This document shows positions 1-10,090 of a DNA stretch of 64,000 nt, in pieces. Under the pieces are notes generated by a model. It did no database searches and was not told the DNA's origin. It saw nothing but the letters and a program-made list of their open reading frames with translations. The stretch comes from Limonium bicolor (Eukaryota > Streptophyta > Magnoliopsida > Caryophyllales > Plumbaginaceae). Where the stretch lies: positions 91,485,298 through 91,549,297 of the forward strand of contig CM041783.1 in NCBI GenBank assembly GCA_023374045.1, written 5' to 3'. Position numbers and translations under genes: made by a program. The first letter of the stretch is position 1. Each line of letters opens with the position of its first letter.

Positions 1-176
1 AGCATATAAGATAAATAATTTTATAAAACTAAATTTTGTAACATATAATTTATCATGTAAGGATTCATATGCAAAACTTAAATTTTCAAAATTAATTTAT
101 CTTATATGTTAAAAATTGAAGTCAAACGACATGTCCAAATAGTAAACAGGACGGTCAATTCAGGACGGAGGGAGTA
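1..176. mobile_element. Stowaway/mariner-like MITE, right end only
   Basis: The stretch is very AT-rich and ends at 163-176 in GGACGGAGGGAGTA, the reverse complement of the classical CTCCCTCCGTCC terminal inverted repeat of plant Stowaway/mariner elements. The closing TA fits their TA target-site duplication. The left end lies outside the window, so size and autonomy cannot be judged. Confidence 0.75.
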
Positions 177-689
177 CATTTTTTAACATTTCCTGCATGT
201 ATATACTGAAAACTGAAGAAGCATTGTTGGTTTAAGCATCTGTTGAGAAGGGCAGTAGCCTGGGGTTTGAATCTGTGTAGTCCTAAGATAGGATTTTATC
301 GTTTTCTTTTTTTATCTTGTTGACCCGAGGTCAAACCAAACTCCAACTGTCCTAAAAACCCTAAAACCCATTGTTATAAAACCGGAAGACTACTGTAGCC
401 ATGGTAACCGACGATCATTCTTTTCGTCATCCCGCCTCCGTTCTAAGCAAGCTAAACCTTTCTTCTTCTCCAAAAAAAAAGAGAAGCAGCCGCCTACCAT
501 CTTCTTCATTCTCTCTTCCTTGACGCTCTGCCCTCCATCGATCCCCTCATTCACTATTTTGCAAGCACTGCACCACCATCTTCATTCTTCTACCCACGCG
601 AGCGATAGATTACAACTCGTGCCTCCTTCATTTCATCACTTTCCTCAGGATAACTAGCAACCCAAAACTGGCGACAGAGAACATATGGT
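177..689. other. Unassigned low-copy-looking DNA with promoter-like elements
   Basis: No open frame is recognised. At about 354-364 there is a telo-box-like AAACCCTAAA, followed by a TATA-like TTATAAAAC at about 373-381 and then a long CT-rich stretch resembling a plant 5' leader (about 410-690). This could be an old promoter and leader, but no coding exon follows; the CT-rich part runs into the decayed tandem array. The promoter reading is inference only. Confidence 0.25.
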
Positions 690-1315
690 TGTGCCTGCTT
701 CACTCTCTTACTCAGAAGGACAAAGAACATACAGCTCAGTCTCTCTTCATTGACGTTTTTTTAGCAACCAAACTGGAGAACACAGAGCATGGCGAACGAA
801 GAGCATACATGCTCTATCTGTTTCTTTTCTCTTCAATATAATTGGCAAACACTGGAACTTACATGCTCCACCCCTCCTATTATATTCATGTCGATGGCAA
901 ACCGGGAACATCCCTGCTTTTATTTTCATTCTCTTCAACACGCAAGCAAGCAAGGAGCATATATACTCCTCCGTCCACTCTCTTCACATGGCTAGCGAAC
1001 CAGAAACATACATATTCCTCCTGTTCCAGCTCTTTACGATGGTATTTTGCAACCTGGATGGTGAAACAAAGAACAATATGCTTAAACCTCTCTTCATTCT
1101 CCCACTCACGAACATACAGGCTCAGCCATCTCTTCATTCTCTCGCTCACGACATGCCCGCCATTTCTTCATTTTTTCATTCCCTGTACTTCGCTCCTTTT
1201 GTCCTTTTCATCATCTTCATTTCCCTCCTGTATCTACTAGCAACGAGGGATATACATGCTCGCGCTTCTTCTTCTCTTCACCAACAGAAATGTTGCAACC
1301 ACACTGGAGACCAAG

Positions 1316-1442
1316 TGTAGCGAGACCCAGTAGTGGCCCAAGTGGAGAACCCTCCCAAAAGACCGGTCCAATAGGAAGGAGAGCCACTAGCACTTAAGAA
1401 CCACTACCAAGCCCCACCCACTCCCAATGTGGGAGTGTTACA
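1316..1442 (-). repeat. TRIM LTR (3' LTR in element orientation)
   Basis: 127 bp, begins TGTAGCGAGACC and ends GTGTTACA. It appears identical to the second copy at 1629-1755. It contains an inverted repeat CTCCCAatgtGGGAG at about 1421-1435 near its end. Confidence 0.9.
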
Positions 1443-1535
1443 TTGCCTTCCCCTTTGAGTCCCAACGCCCTCGTTGGCCCACTCTGGCTGCCCACTCCGA
1501 GCGGCTTTCACTCTAGGCGGCTTCACTCTGCTTCT

Positions 1536-1598
1536 CAGGTAGCCCTTTCCTAGGTAGCCCTTTCCCAGGTCACTCCTTTCCAGGTCGCCCCTTCCGGC
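1536..1598. repeat. Short tandem repeat inside the TRIM internal region
   Basis: About four copies of an 18-bp unit with the consensus CAGGTAGCCCTTTCC lie between the two TRIM LTRs. Expansion of such a repeat may account for part of the small internal region. Confidence 0.6.
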
Positions 1599-1628
1599 GA
1601 GCGTTGGTACTCTCAATGAAAGCACCAA

Positions 1629-1755
1629 TGTAGCGAGACCCAGTAGTGGCCCAAGTGGAGAACCCTCCCAAAAGACCGGTCCAATAGGAAGGAGAGCCAC
1701 TAGCACTTAAGAACCACTACCAAGCCCCACCCACTCCCAATGTGGGAGTGTTACA
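1629..1755 (-). repeat. TRIM LTR (5' LTR in element orientation)
   Basis: 127 bp, apparently identical to 1316-1442. It is followed by TCAAG, the right copy of the imperfect target duplication. Confidence 0.9.
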
Positions 1756-2505
1756 TCAAGGAGATGCTCTGCGCCTGTTTCATTTCATTCACCGACGGTA
1801 ATTTTGCTCACCAAACTGGAGAAAAAAGGAACGTACATCTCTGCTGCTTTAAGTCTCTTCAACATCGGTAATATTGCAACCCAATTGAAGAACAAGGAGT
1901 ATGCAGCTCCAGCTATCTTCATTCTCTTCATTTGCCGGCGAACAAGGAATCTAGTGACTCCATCTCCCGTTCTCTTCACCACGTGCGAATAAGAGTGATA
2001 CCAGGCCCGAGCCTTCTTCATTCTCTTAAACAACGGCAATTTTACAATCCGAACTGGCGAGCAAGCAACATACACGCTCCACGCCTTCATCATTCCCTTC
2101 ACCGACGGGAATTTTGTAGCCTAACCTGGGAACAAAGAGCCAGACGAACGAGAAACAATCTATTGCCTCTGTTCCTTTCTCGTCATCAATGGGATTTGGA
2201 AACTTAACATGCGAGACATAGAACATTTTCTCTGCACCCTCTTAATCTATTCACTCTCGATTTTGCAATCCTACTAGCGAATAGGGAGTGAGCAGCATCT
2301 CAAATCTTTTCATGTCGGTAATTTCACAACCCCACTGGCATACAAGGAGCAGTGGCTTCAACTCTCTTCATTCTTTACCTAGCGGTAATTTTGCAACCAG
2401 CTGGTAAACAAAACACACACATGCTCCTCCTCTGGTTTCACTTTCTTCACTCCCGTAAGTTTGCAAGCCCAGCCAGCGAACAGAGGCAGGGAGGAACAAA
2501 CTTGA

Positions 2506-4090
2506 TATGGAGCAGAATTTGGTTTAGTTTTGAACTTGAATTCGATTATGAAGATAGACGGGGAGAATGATTTCCGGGTTCTATTTTCTTCTATTTTTTC
2601 ATCTATTTCTATTTAAAATAGATGTGCATACCATCCAGGGTCATTTTGAGTCGATTAATCCAGGATTTTACCTTACATATTTGCTTCTATTGTGTTTGGA
2701 CGAGGGGTGGTATTTGTGGATTCTTGCTATTGCTGACATCGTTGGTGTTGAAAGGTATTTCCCGGCCTTTGGATCTTCATCACCTACATAGGGATTATCT
2801 TTATGGCATCTACGGCGGTCTTCTTCTCACCTTTTCAGGTCGCTGGCTTTCAAACATACTTCTTTGGGGTTTAAAATTTGTTTTTGGTTATTAGTCCTTA
2901 TCATAAGAATTGAACTGGTGTTTTTGGAATTAATAAATCGTTGCTCATGGGTTATTTATGCGAGAAATCTTTCTGCTATGCCTACTTATATGCCATCGTT
3001 TTTAGTATTCTATCATTAACAAATCCGAGAAATGTGTTTTGCTTTTATTATTGTTGCTAATGACGTAAGTTAGCTAGATCATTTGTTGGGTATTTACTAC
3101 TCGTTTGATGAAGTGATTACTTGGAGTTATTCTCTTATTTGGTCTGATTAAACTTCATTACCTGTAATGTGTAGACCACGGATGTTTGGATGACTCTGAT
3201 TTTGGAATTGGACTAAGAGAAATGTTTATTTATGGGCTATGATCAGTTGTTTCTCATTTAATTTTGTTGGGTTCGAGCGTCCTAGCATGTACTTGTTCAC
3301 CCCGATCCATGCAGTGTGATGATTTTTGGGCTCGTATGCCTTACTTCTTTCACATATGTTCTTGCTTGATATTTTGCTATCCATATGTAGTCTTGATGCG
3401 AATGTTTTCTTGAACTGCTTTTTTTTTTTACCGAGGTACACAATCGATTGGACTTAAGGGAAATTGCCACCTTCAAATCATACACTTGGCTGATCGAATT
3501 TTGCTTCAAGGTTTGAATTGGGAGTTTGCTCATCGATTGAGTTTATTCTTGTGGGCTTCCCGAGTATTGGACCCACTATTTCACTAGATTTTTGGTTGAA
3601 AGATAAACCGGGGGCAGGCCACCCCGTAGGTTGGTTTCTTAACACCTAAATCTCATATTGGTCACGATCAACAATATGTTTTCGTTTTTTTAGCACTGTT
3701 ATTTACCCCTTGCACATAATTCAGTTTGGGAAATTAAATTCTGTATAGTTTTGATTCTTTCATTTGAGGTCAACAACTCTGAACAACAATTGAATTTACT
3801 ACTTGTTTCTTCTGCTACAATCTTTGACGATTTGCCATGTTCATTTTCAATCTCCATGTTTATTCTGCTATCACTGTAATATATCACCAAATTTTTGTAC
3901 ATAATGTTTACACTTCATTTTGCTCTCCAATGTTTGTATCCTATGTGAGATATTTGCTTTGTCGTTTTGTGATTTATGCCCCTTGCTTGTTGCTTATTAA
4001 TGTCATAAGCCTTAGTTACTATGTCCTTAAGTCCAAGCCATTAGGATAGAGGGCCCCCCTGGTCTGATAGGTCATTGACCAATCTCGTGG
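2506..4090. other. Unassigned T-rich DNA, no gene recognised
   Basis: No open frame longer than about 90 codons and no recognisable domain. Base composition is T-rich, like a plant intron or leader. Direct search by eye for LTR ends, tRNA boxes and TIRs found none. It may be the 3' part of an old non-coding or pseudogenic transcript unit, but that is not supported by any motif. Confidence 0.3.
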
Positions 4091-4559
4091 TGGTGACACC
4101 CCTAAACCCTAAAACACACACCTAAAATATGTATATATACATGTATATAGACCAACATTCTCATTCAAAATTTCTCTCCAACAAGCCCAAATAACAAATT
4201 AGGCCAAAATCACTCAACTTGACCCACTTCTAGCTTGACCCATTCAGCCCAAAAAGCCCATCGGGCCCAATCCATGTGTGACCCAACCCTGAAAATAAAA
4301 TCAAAGCCCATTTCAAAACACAATCGACCCATCAAGCCCGATTCAAGCCCAACTCGGCCCATCAAGCCTACAATCGGCCCAAGCCTACAAAAGTCAAACC
4401 GATTTGACCTTGACCCAAACTTTGGCCAACCAAACTTTGACCAGCCCAAGCTTGACCTTGACCCAACTTTGACCAGCCCAAGTTTGACCTTGACCCAACT
4501 TTGACTCGATCCCATTTTGACTCGGTCTAACTTTGACCAGCCAGTTTTTCAACCCTAAC

Positions 4560-4850
4560 CCAAACTCAATTCAAACCAAATTCGATTCGAACCCAATTCA
4601 TTCAATTTTAAATTCAATTAAAAACTTCATTCAATTCCAATTCAATTAAAAACTTCATTCAATTCCAATTCAATTCAAAACTTCATTCAATTTTAAATTC
4701 AATTCAAAACTTCATTCAATTCCAATTCAATTCAAAACTTCATTCAATTCCAAATTCAATTCAAATCCAAATCCAATTTCAAATTCAATTCAAATCCAAA
4801 TTTATTTCAATTCCAATTCAAATCAATATTCATTCAACCCTGGTTCAACT
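4560..4850. repeat. Low-complexity direct repeats (TTCAATTCAAAAC-type)
   Basis: Repeated AATTCAATTCAAAACTTC and ATTCAATTCC words follow each other for nearly 300 bp. The open frames on both strands just upstream (4210-4515) come from similar monotonous CCCAA/TTTGACC words and are not coding. Confidence 0.7.
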
Positions 4851-4890
4851 TTGATTTTAATTCCATTCCAATTTCTCTCACACTCTAAAT

Positions 4891-5022
4891 GTCTCATAGA
4901 CCCGAGTGTCTCACGGACTTTGTCATTCCAATGATTCGGACGTCTCACAGACCCGAGCGTCTCACAGACTTCGACATCTCATGGTTTCAAACGTCTCACA
5001 GACCCGAGCGTCTTACAGACTA
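4891..5022. repeat. Tandem repeat with GTCTCACAGACCCGAGC units
   Basis: GTCTCAYAGACCCGAGYGTC recurs three times, at about 4891, 4951 and 4992, alternating with shorter GTCTCACRGACTT-like units. It lies within the candidate Tat-like LTR. Confidence 0.65.
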
Positions 5023-5404
5023 ATCTCTCAAACCTAAAACTTCTAAAACCCCCCAAAACCCATGAACTACGTAAGGTCTGATCTCAACAAGGAGTTGAGT
5101 ACGTAGGCAGCCCACCTAGGGTGCCACCCCGTTCCAATAAAAAAACCCTTTTCCCTCTCTAAGGGGGTACTCATACCTCTCAAAACTTTCAAATCTCTTC
5201 CGACTCACATTAAACCCTCATGCCTTTAGACTTTGGGTCTTCTTCATCCATTTAACCTTTAAACCTTGATTTTTTGTTCTACATTCAACCAACTCTCAAC
5301 CTGCCAACCCTTTCATTTGGCGCTAGCTTGGTAGAAAAGCTCGCCTCATCCACTCTCTTTTTTCTCTTCCCATCTGTGAGCCTCGATTTTAAACCCTATC
5401 CTAT

Positions 5405-7690
5405 GTTGAATAAAGTTGATTAGGATCTAAACGGGTTTTAGGTCCACTTATAACCTAAGATTAATAACTATGTCACATAACAATAATTATTAAAACCTAA
5501 GCTAGCTCACTGGAACCTATTATGAGTCGCCACCTAATTTTGACCTAGATTAAATTAGGAAAGGAGAGTTCGGGTTCGGGGGCTTGATATTCGACTTATT
5601 TAGGGTTCAATTACTTTCATTACCCCTAGAAGTCGTTTTTCCTCTACTTAGTTTAATTACGGCTTATTACGAGTCGTTTTAAGCTAAGTGCGCGAGCTTC
5701 TGTTTTTTTTGTTTTTTTTAGCATTTTTTGACTGAAAATAAAAGTGAAAGTTGAAATTACCTAAACTAGGGTTTCGGAAGCAGAATTAGGTCAAATTTTG
5801 TTTCCGTCCGTAGCCACGGACCTAATGTCCGTGACCACGGACCCTAGTTAATCTATGTGAAAATAAAAGTCGAATTAAACAGAAAACAAAAAATTGTAAA
5901 GTCCGGGGCCACGGACAGGCTGTCCGTGGCCCGGACATTATTAGAAAACCTAAATTTTTAAAATTTAAAAATCCCGCCGCCGTCCGTGGGCGTCCGAGCT
6001 TACGGACAGGGAGTCCGGGACCCCGGACATGACGTCCGTGGGTGCGGACCGCCCTCGGACGGCGACGTTGAGGCTGTTCCCGAAGGTGTTTTTTGGTTCA
6101 AATTTTATGGGCGTGTAGCCTAAAAGATGTACAAGACGTTAGTGATTGAAAGAATTCAATTTGAAGTCAAATTAATACGAAACTTAGTTAACAAGTTATT
6201 AGACAGAAACACAAACAAACCTTAATTCAGAAGCAATAAAAAGTCAATTCGATTAGAAATTTCACACATAAGTGTATTCTGATCAGAGGGGTTAAGGAAG
6301 TCAAATTCCAACCTGTTTTGACTTCGGGATTTGATTGTTCCTTCACGTCGGGAATCTTCGAGAGCTTCGTTGATGGCCAATCCGGTTCGACTTTGACCCA
6401 AGCTTCTGGATCCTTCTTCCTTGTATTGTTAGCCATGGTTTGCTTCTGTATTTTTGTGTTTTGGTGCTAGGAATCTCAATGGGAGAAGAAGGAATGTGTT
6501 TTTTGGTGATTTCGGGATGATTTCGGTATAGATTCGAGGCTCGTGGTTGCAAAAACGTTGGAAGTGGGTTGACGGCTGAGTTCTCTGACTTTGGGATGAT
6601 CTCCTCTGCCCTAGTTCGTTCTTGGGGGGTCCTTTTATAGAAAGAGCATGGTCAAATTGATAGAGCAAGATCTTTATCTAAAAGACTGATTTTGTGCTCT
6701 AAGGGAATCTGATTTTTTAGAATGTGTTGCAAGCCGATAAAAATTATGAAAATTTAACTGAAGGTAAATAATTTTTAGGAATTTTGAGAGTTGGAATCGG
6801 ATTATTTTGATAAATAGTCGATTAGATAAAAATCGCACAATATGGAATCTCCCATAATTCATAACTAATTATTGGAAAGTCGAAATAACGAAATTCCAAC
6901 GGCATTAGTCTCTAAAAATCATCCTCTATCTTGTGTTAAAATTTCATGACATTTTGTTTTCATTTCGGTATTTTCCAGAGGAGAGAGAAAATTGCAAAAA
7001 TGATTGAATTTCTCTTTTAAATTTTGGGATAAGGTTCTCAATAAAATAATTTCAGGTTTATGACTGTATGTAGTCATGGTAACCATGTGACACTTTTATT
7101 TTAATTTTGGAAACCTTTTAATTTCTATTTTGAGGCTATTTCATGTGTTAATTATTAAAGAATTAGCTTATAATATGAATTAAACTAAATTTCCAGAATA
7201 AATATTATCAGAGAATCATGAAATACCTTTCATAATGACCATGATGTTTGGAAGTGTTTGGAGATAATGAACAAGTCATATAAAAAATAGAAAATCCCGA
7301 GAATGTCCTTGGAAAATCCTACATTGGTGCATTTTGACCACTTTGCCCTTTGTAACACGTATGCCTTAGAGACTACTCCGGGGGGGTTGAAATTTTGGGT
7401 ATAACACCATCCTAATCCTATCATTGGCTTTGAAATGGATCTCTCTAAATGGTTTTGAAAGAAGGTAATCTCGACAATTGGAGACCGAGGTTTCCTCGGG
7501 CACCAATCCGAAGTCGTGGTCATTGCCACTTCTAAGGGGTGTAACCCAGTGCGAACCCAACATAGAATCTCTGGTATGATCAGATAAGTCCTATCCATAG
7601 GCAGCAAAATCAGAGTCAATTAACGGTTCTTAGAACCCGATCTCCCTTCCTAGTTCCTTAGGTCAAACTAGGTGGCGACTCTAGTCAATT
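5405..7690. repeat. Second Tat/Ogre-like LTR remnant bounded by inverted GAGTCGCCACC motifs
   Basis: Near the left end (about 5526-5580) lies GAGTCGCCACCTAATTTTGA followed by an AGGAAAGGAGAGTTCGGGTTCG-like string, written here in parts. The reverse complement of the same arrangement lies at about 7627-7680, ending AAACTAGGTGGCGACTC. The two are homologous inverted copies. GGTGGCGACTC resembles the Arg-type primer-site region of Ogre/Tat elements, and the following 7690-7770 (GTGGAGCCCATTGAG...) resembles their leader. Open frames on the minus strand (6227-6862, 7230-7619) match nothing I know and are probably non-coding. Confidence 0.4.
5790..6070. repeat. Array of GTCCG...CGGAC palindromes
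   Basis: At least six inverted repeats of the form GTCCGTGRCCACGGAC or longer follow each other, for example near 5806, 5828, 5902-5937 and 5983-6050. The local GC content is far higher than in the flanks. They would fold into short stable hairpins on either strand. Confidence 0.6.
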
Positions 7691-8192
7691 CCGCCTTATA
7701 GAGGCATAAGTCCGCGTGGAGCCCATTGAGAGCAGGTGTAGTGTTCACTAACACTTCCCATTAAGCTTTCTGGGAAAGACGAACGATTTAGTAGGTTTGA
7801 GGGTTGCCATGTATAACGGGTTTTCACCCTCCACAGAATGACAATTTCTAGGATCTAGGCTTCTCAGCTAGTTCGTATTTAGATAGACCCCTCTCATACC
7901 GAAAAATCACCCTCCACACCCCTACCTGCGCCTTCTTCTTTAAGATAAAAGATTTCTCTACAAATTTCACATCATGCATGCAATGATAACCATTCTCGTA
8001 ACTCTACCCGCCGCCTACCATGGTTGCATGAAATCCATCCAAACAACCACGCCTCCTCTTCATTCTACTACACTCTCAATCCCAAGCTATTTATCATTTT
8101 CAGATTCACCTTCGATCAACCCCCACCAAACTTCCACGGTTTCTCCCCTCCCTGGTATTTGAGATCCTTGCTCTGTTTTCCAACCACGCCCT
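7691..8192. other. Leader-like sequence after a Tat-like LTR, then unassigned DNA
   Basis: 7691-7850 continues the Tat/Ogre-like leader (GTCCGCGTGGAGCCCATTGAG, a GTGTAGTGTTCACTAACAC inverted repeat). 7851-8192 is CT-rich DNA without recognisable motifs; its 62- and 67-codon frames are not convincing. Confidence 0.35.
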
Positions 8193-8285
8193 CTAGGCCT
8201 GGCAAATCGTATTTTTGTATCGTGTAAATGATAGAAACGAAACACGACACGAAATTTACATGAAGATACACGATACATAAAAGAC
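8193..8285. mobile_element. Inverted-repeat fragment, possibly hAT-like MITE remnant
   Basis: AGGCCTGGCAAATCGTA is followed by TTTGTATCGTGTAAAT and, after about 25 bp, by ATTTACAT and ACACGATACATAAA, forming a hairpin over about 8213-8284. The GGCCTGGCAAATCG start and the repeated CACGACACG words resemble plant hAT-type non-autonomous elements. It abuts the LINE-0 fragment directly, so it may mark the truncation point of LINE-0. Confidence 0.4.
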
Positions 8286-10090
8286 ATGGATAAAAACACC
8301 AGGTATTTTCATCGGAGGGCCACCATGAATCGTAAAAGGAAACATATCCTCTGCTTAGCCACGAATGATGGAGTGATTGATAACCCAGCGCACATTAAAA
8401 AGCACATCGTTGAGTACTACACTGAGTTGTACAAAGCAGGTAGAACAGCAGGGCTTGCCCCCCCCCCCCCCCCCCCCCCGTGGGCGATTATCCAGTCCTC
8501 ACAAATTGAGAGGCGGCACAACTTGAAGTGTTTCCCACGTTGGCTGAAATCAAGTGCATTGTACTAAAGTGTAATAGCTCAAAGGCTCCGGGTTTTGACG
8601 GGTACAACATGAAGTTTGTCAAGAGAATGTGGCATGTGATCGGCAGATTTTGGAGGAGATGTACGAAAAATTTTTGTCACTGGAAAACTAGAAAGAGGGA
8701 TTAACACAACGTGAATAACCCTCATTCCAAAGAACCTTGATGCATCGTACATAGGTGAGTATCGTCTGATAAGCATGGTGGGATGCCTGTACTAAGTCAT
8801 TGCAAACTTTTAGTGAAGAGGCTAAGTGCGAACATGCCTAAACTCATATGTGAAACACAATCAGCATTTGTGAAGGGCAGAAGCATCCTTGCAGGCCCAT
8901 TCATAGCAAATGAAGTGATAGCTTGGCTCAAGAAGACGAAGCGAAAAGGGGTGATTCGAAAGATTGACCTGAGAAAGGCATGACTGTGTCTCTTGGGACT
9001 TTTTATATATGATGATGGAAAGGATGGGGTTTGGCAACAAATGGAGAGAATGGATTCGTGAGTGCATAACAACTTCAAGAATATTAGTTCTGGTGAATGG
9101 CTCACCAACAAAGCCATTTACTCCAAGTCGTGGGCTTAGACAAGGCGACCCTCTGTCCCCCTCTCTTTTTGTCATTGTTGCCAAATGTTTGAACTGGCTG
9201 GTGCAGCGGGCGGTTCAACAGCAAGAGTTTGCGGGGCTCAATGTTGGAGCTAGACAAGTGAGGCTTACACATTTACAATTTGTGGACGATTTGATGTTAT
9301 TTAGTGCGTTGGAAAATGAGCAGCTGATAACGCTACATAGAATTCTAATCGGATTTGCGGAGCTAAGTGGTTTAAGCTTAAAAATGGAAAAATCGGTTAC
9401 CTTTTGCATGAATGCGAGTCGGGAGAATTCCTTACTGATCAAGATAATATTCAAGTGTTGAGTAGGTGAGCTTCCATCTATGTATCTTGGCTGTCCGCTA
9501 GGTGCCAATCCAAGGAAAAGCTCGACATGGGAACCAGTCATAAGGAAAGTGGAGATGAAACTTTCAACTTGGAAGGAAACTAGTCTTTCCAAAGCTGGTC
9601 GGGCGGTGCTTGTACGGTTTGTACTTGATGTCATCCCACTCTATTACATGAGCCTGTTTGTTGTACCAAGCAAAGTAAGAAAGAGGCTTGTCTCAATCCA
9701 ACGACAATTTTTTTAGGGAAAAGGGAATCGAAAGTTTATAACCCCGGTTGCTTGGAGCAAGCTTACACAACCAAAGGAGTTGGTTGGCCTTGGCTTTTCG
9801 AACCTGCAGGTTAAGAACTTGGCGTTTCTAGCCTAGTGGAGATGGAAGTTTTCACAAAATCGTCCCTCTGTGTGGAAAGCTACGATACAGTCCATCTATA
9901 AGGAGAGAGATGTGCTCCATACAGGAGAGCTAGATAGCAGCAGTAACCGACTGAAAGGATTATGCGCCACGATAATCAGACATACAAAAGGTGATGATCA
10001 CCTCAAACAGCTGATTACAGAGCGGGTTAAGCTTCAAGTTGGTGACGGGAGAAATATCAAATTCTGGTTTGATGACTGAACGGGGGCAGG
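8286..10090 (+). pseudogene. LINE-0 reverse transcriptase, 5' part (plant L1-type, decayed)
   Basis: Translation in shifting plus frames gives a plant L1 ORF2 fragment in order. First comes the DKNTRYFHRRAT region between endonuclease and RT (8286-8420), then RT fingers (QSAFVKGRSILAG at about 8860), RT motif B (GLRQGDPLSPSLF at about 9133-9171), the catalytic FVDD box (9279-9290), and the SLSKAGRAVLVRFVL thumb/connection region (about 9585-9630). It ends with GDGRNIKFWFDD and a TGA at 10077-10079 where Trp is expected. The endonuclease part is missing upstream, as in 5'-truncated LINEs. Several frameshifts and stops show it is dead. A target duplication (GCAGG) of element A ends this half, and translation resumes at 63653. 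Confidence 0.9.
8458..8479. repeat. 22-bp poly-C tract in LINE-0
   Basis: An uninterrupted run of C lies inside the pre-RT region of the decayed LINE. It shifts the frame between the DKNTRYF segment and the downstream RT. Confidence 0.9.

Larger units (their letters stand above)
1316..1755 (-). mobile_element. TRIM/SMART-type miniature LTR retrotransposon
   Basis: Two 127-bp direct repeats, 1316-1442 and 1629-1755, read as identical and have TG...CA ends. They enclose 186 bp with no coding capacity. The flanks give an imperfect 5-bp target duplication (CCAAG left, TCAAG right). Polarity is minus: on that strand a purine-rich tract with AAAGGGGAAGG (about 1446-1456) precedes the 3' LTR, and TTGGTGCTTTCATTGAGAG (1610-1628) directly follows the 5' LTR at the primer-site position. 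Identical LTRs imply a recent insertion. It must have been moved in trans by a larger element. Confidence 0.9.
690..2505. repeat. Highly decayed tandem array, period about 70 bp, split by a TRIM
   Basis: A recurring pattern runs through this stretch: CTCTTCATT, then a CGGTAATTTTGCAACC-like core, then ACTGGCGAACA-like, then GGAGCATACATGCTC-like. Clear copies start near 733, 830, 930, 970, 1025, 1090, 1235, 1770, 1843, 1912, 1965, 2013, 2085, 2230, 2300, 2360 and 2425. Units are about 50-75 bp and strongly diverged, with indels, so open frames of up to 132 codons here are frame shadows. The copy around 1275-1315 is interrupted by the TRIM and continues at 1756. Confidence 0.6.
4091..5315 (+). 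repeat. Candidate LTR remnant, Ty3/gypsy Tat/Ogre-like
   Basis: The block begins TGACACCCC (4094) after a G/C-rich stretch and ends ...TTTCA at 5315, followed two bases later by TGGCGCTAGCTTGGTAG, which sits where a primer binding site would be. Around 5067-5120 it carries CTACGTAAGGTCTGAT, a CTCAAC/GTTGAG hairpin and TACGTAGGCAGCC. I recognise this arrangement from LTRs of Tat/Ogre-group plant elements. No second copy is in the window, so it may be a 5' LTR with a lost interior, or a truncated copy. Lineage is tentative. Confidence 0.45.

Noticed and set aside
1404..1706. 100-codon frame on minus over the TRIM
   Set aside because: It starts in one LTR and ends in the other; it is low-complexity Leu/Gly/Arg sequence created by the element.
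2506..4090. Possible host gene
   Set aside because: Only short frames without domains or splice-consistent exons; left as unassigned.
4210..4515. Frames of 101 (minus) and 89 (plus) codons facing each other
   Set aside because: Both derive from monotonous CCCAA/TTTGACC repeats in an LTR-like block.
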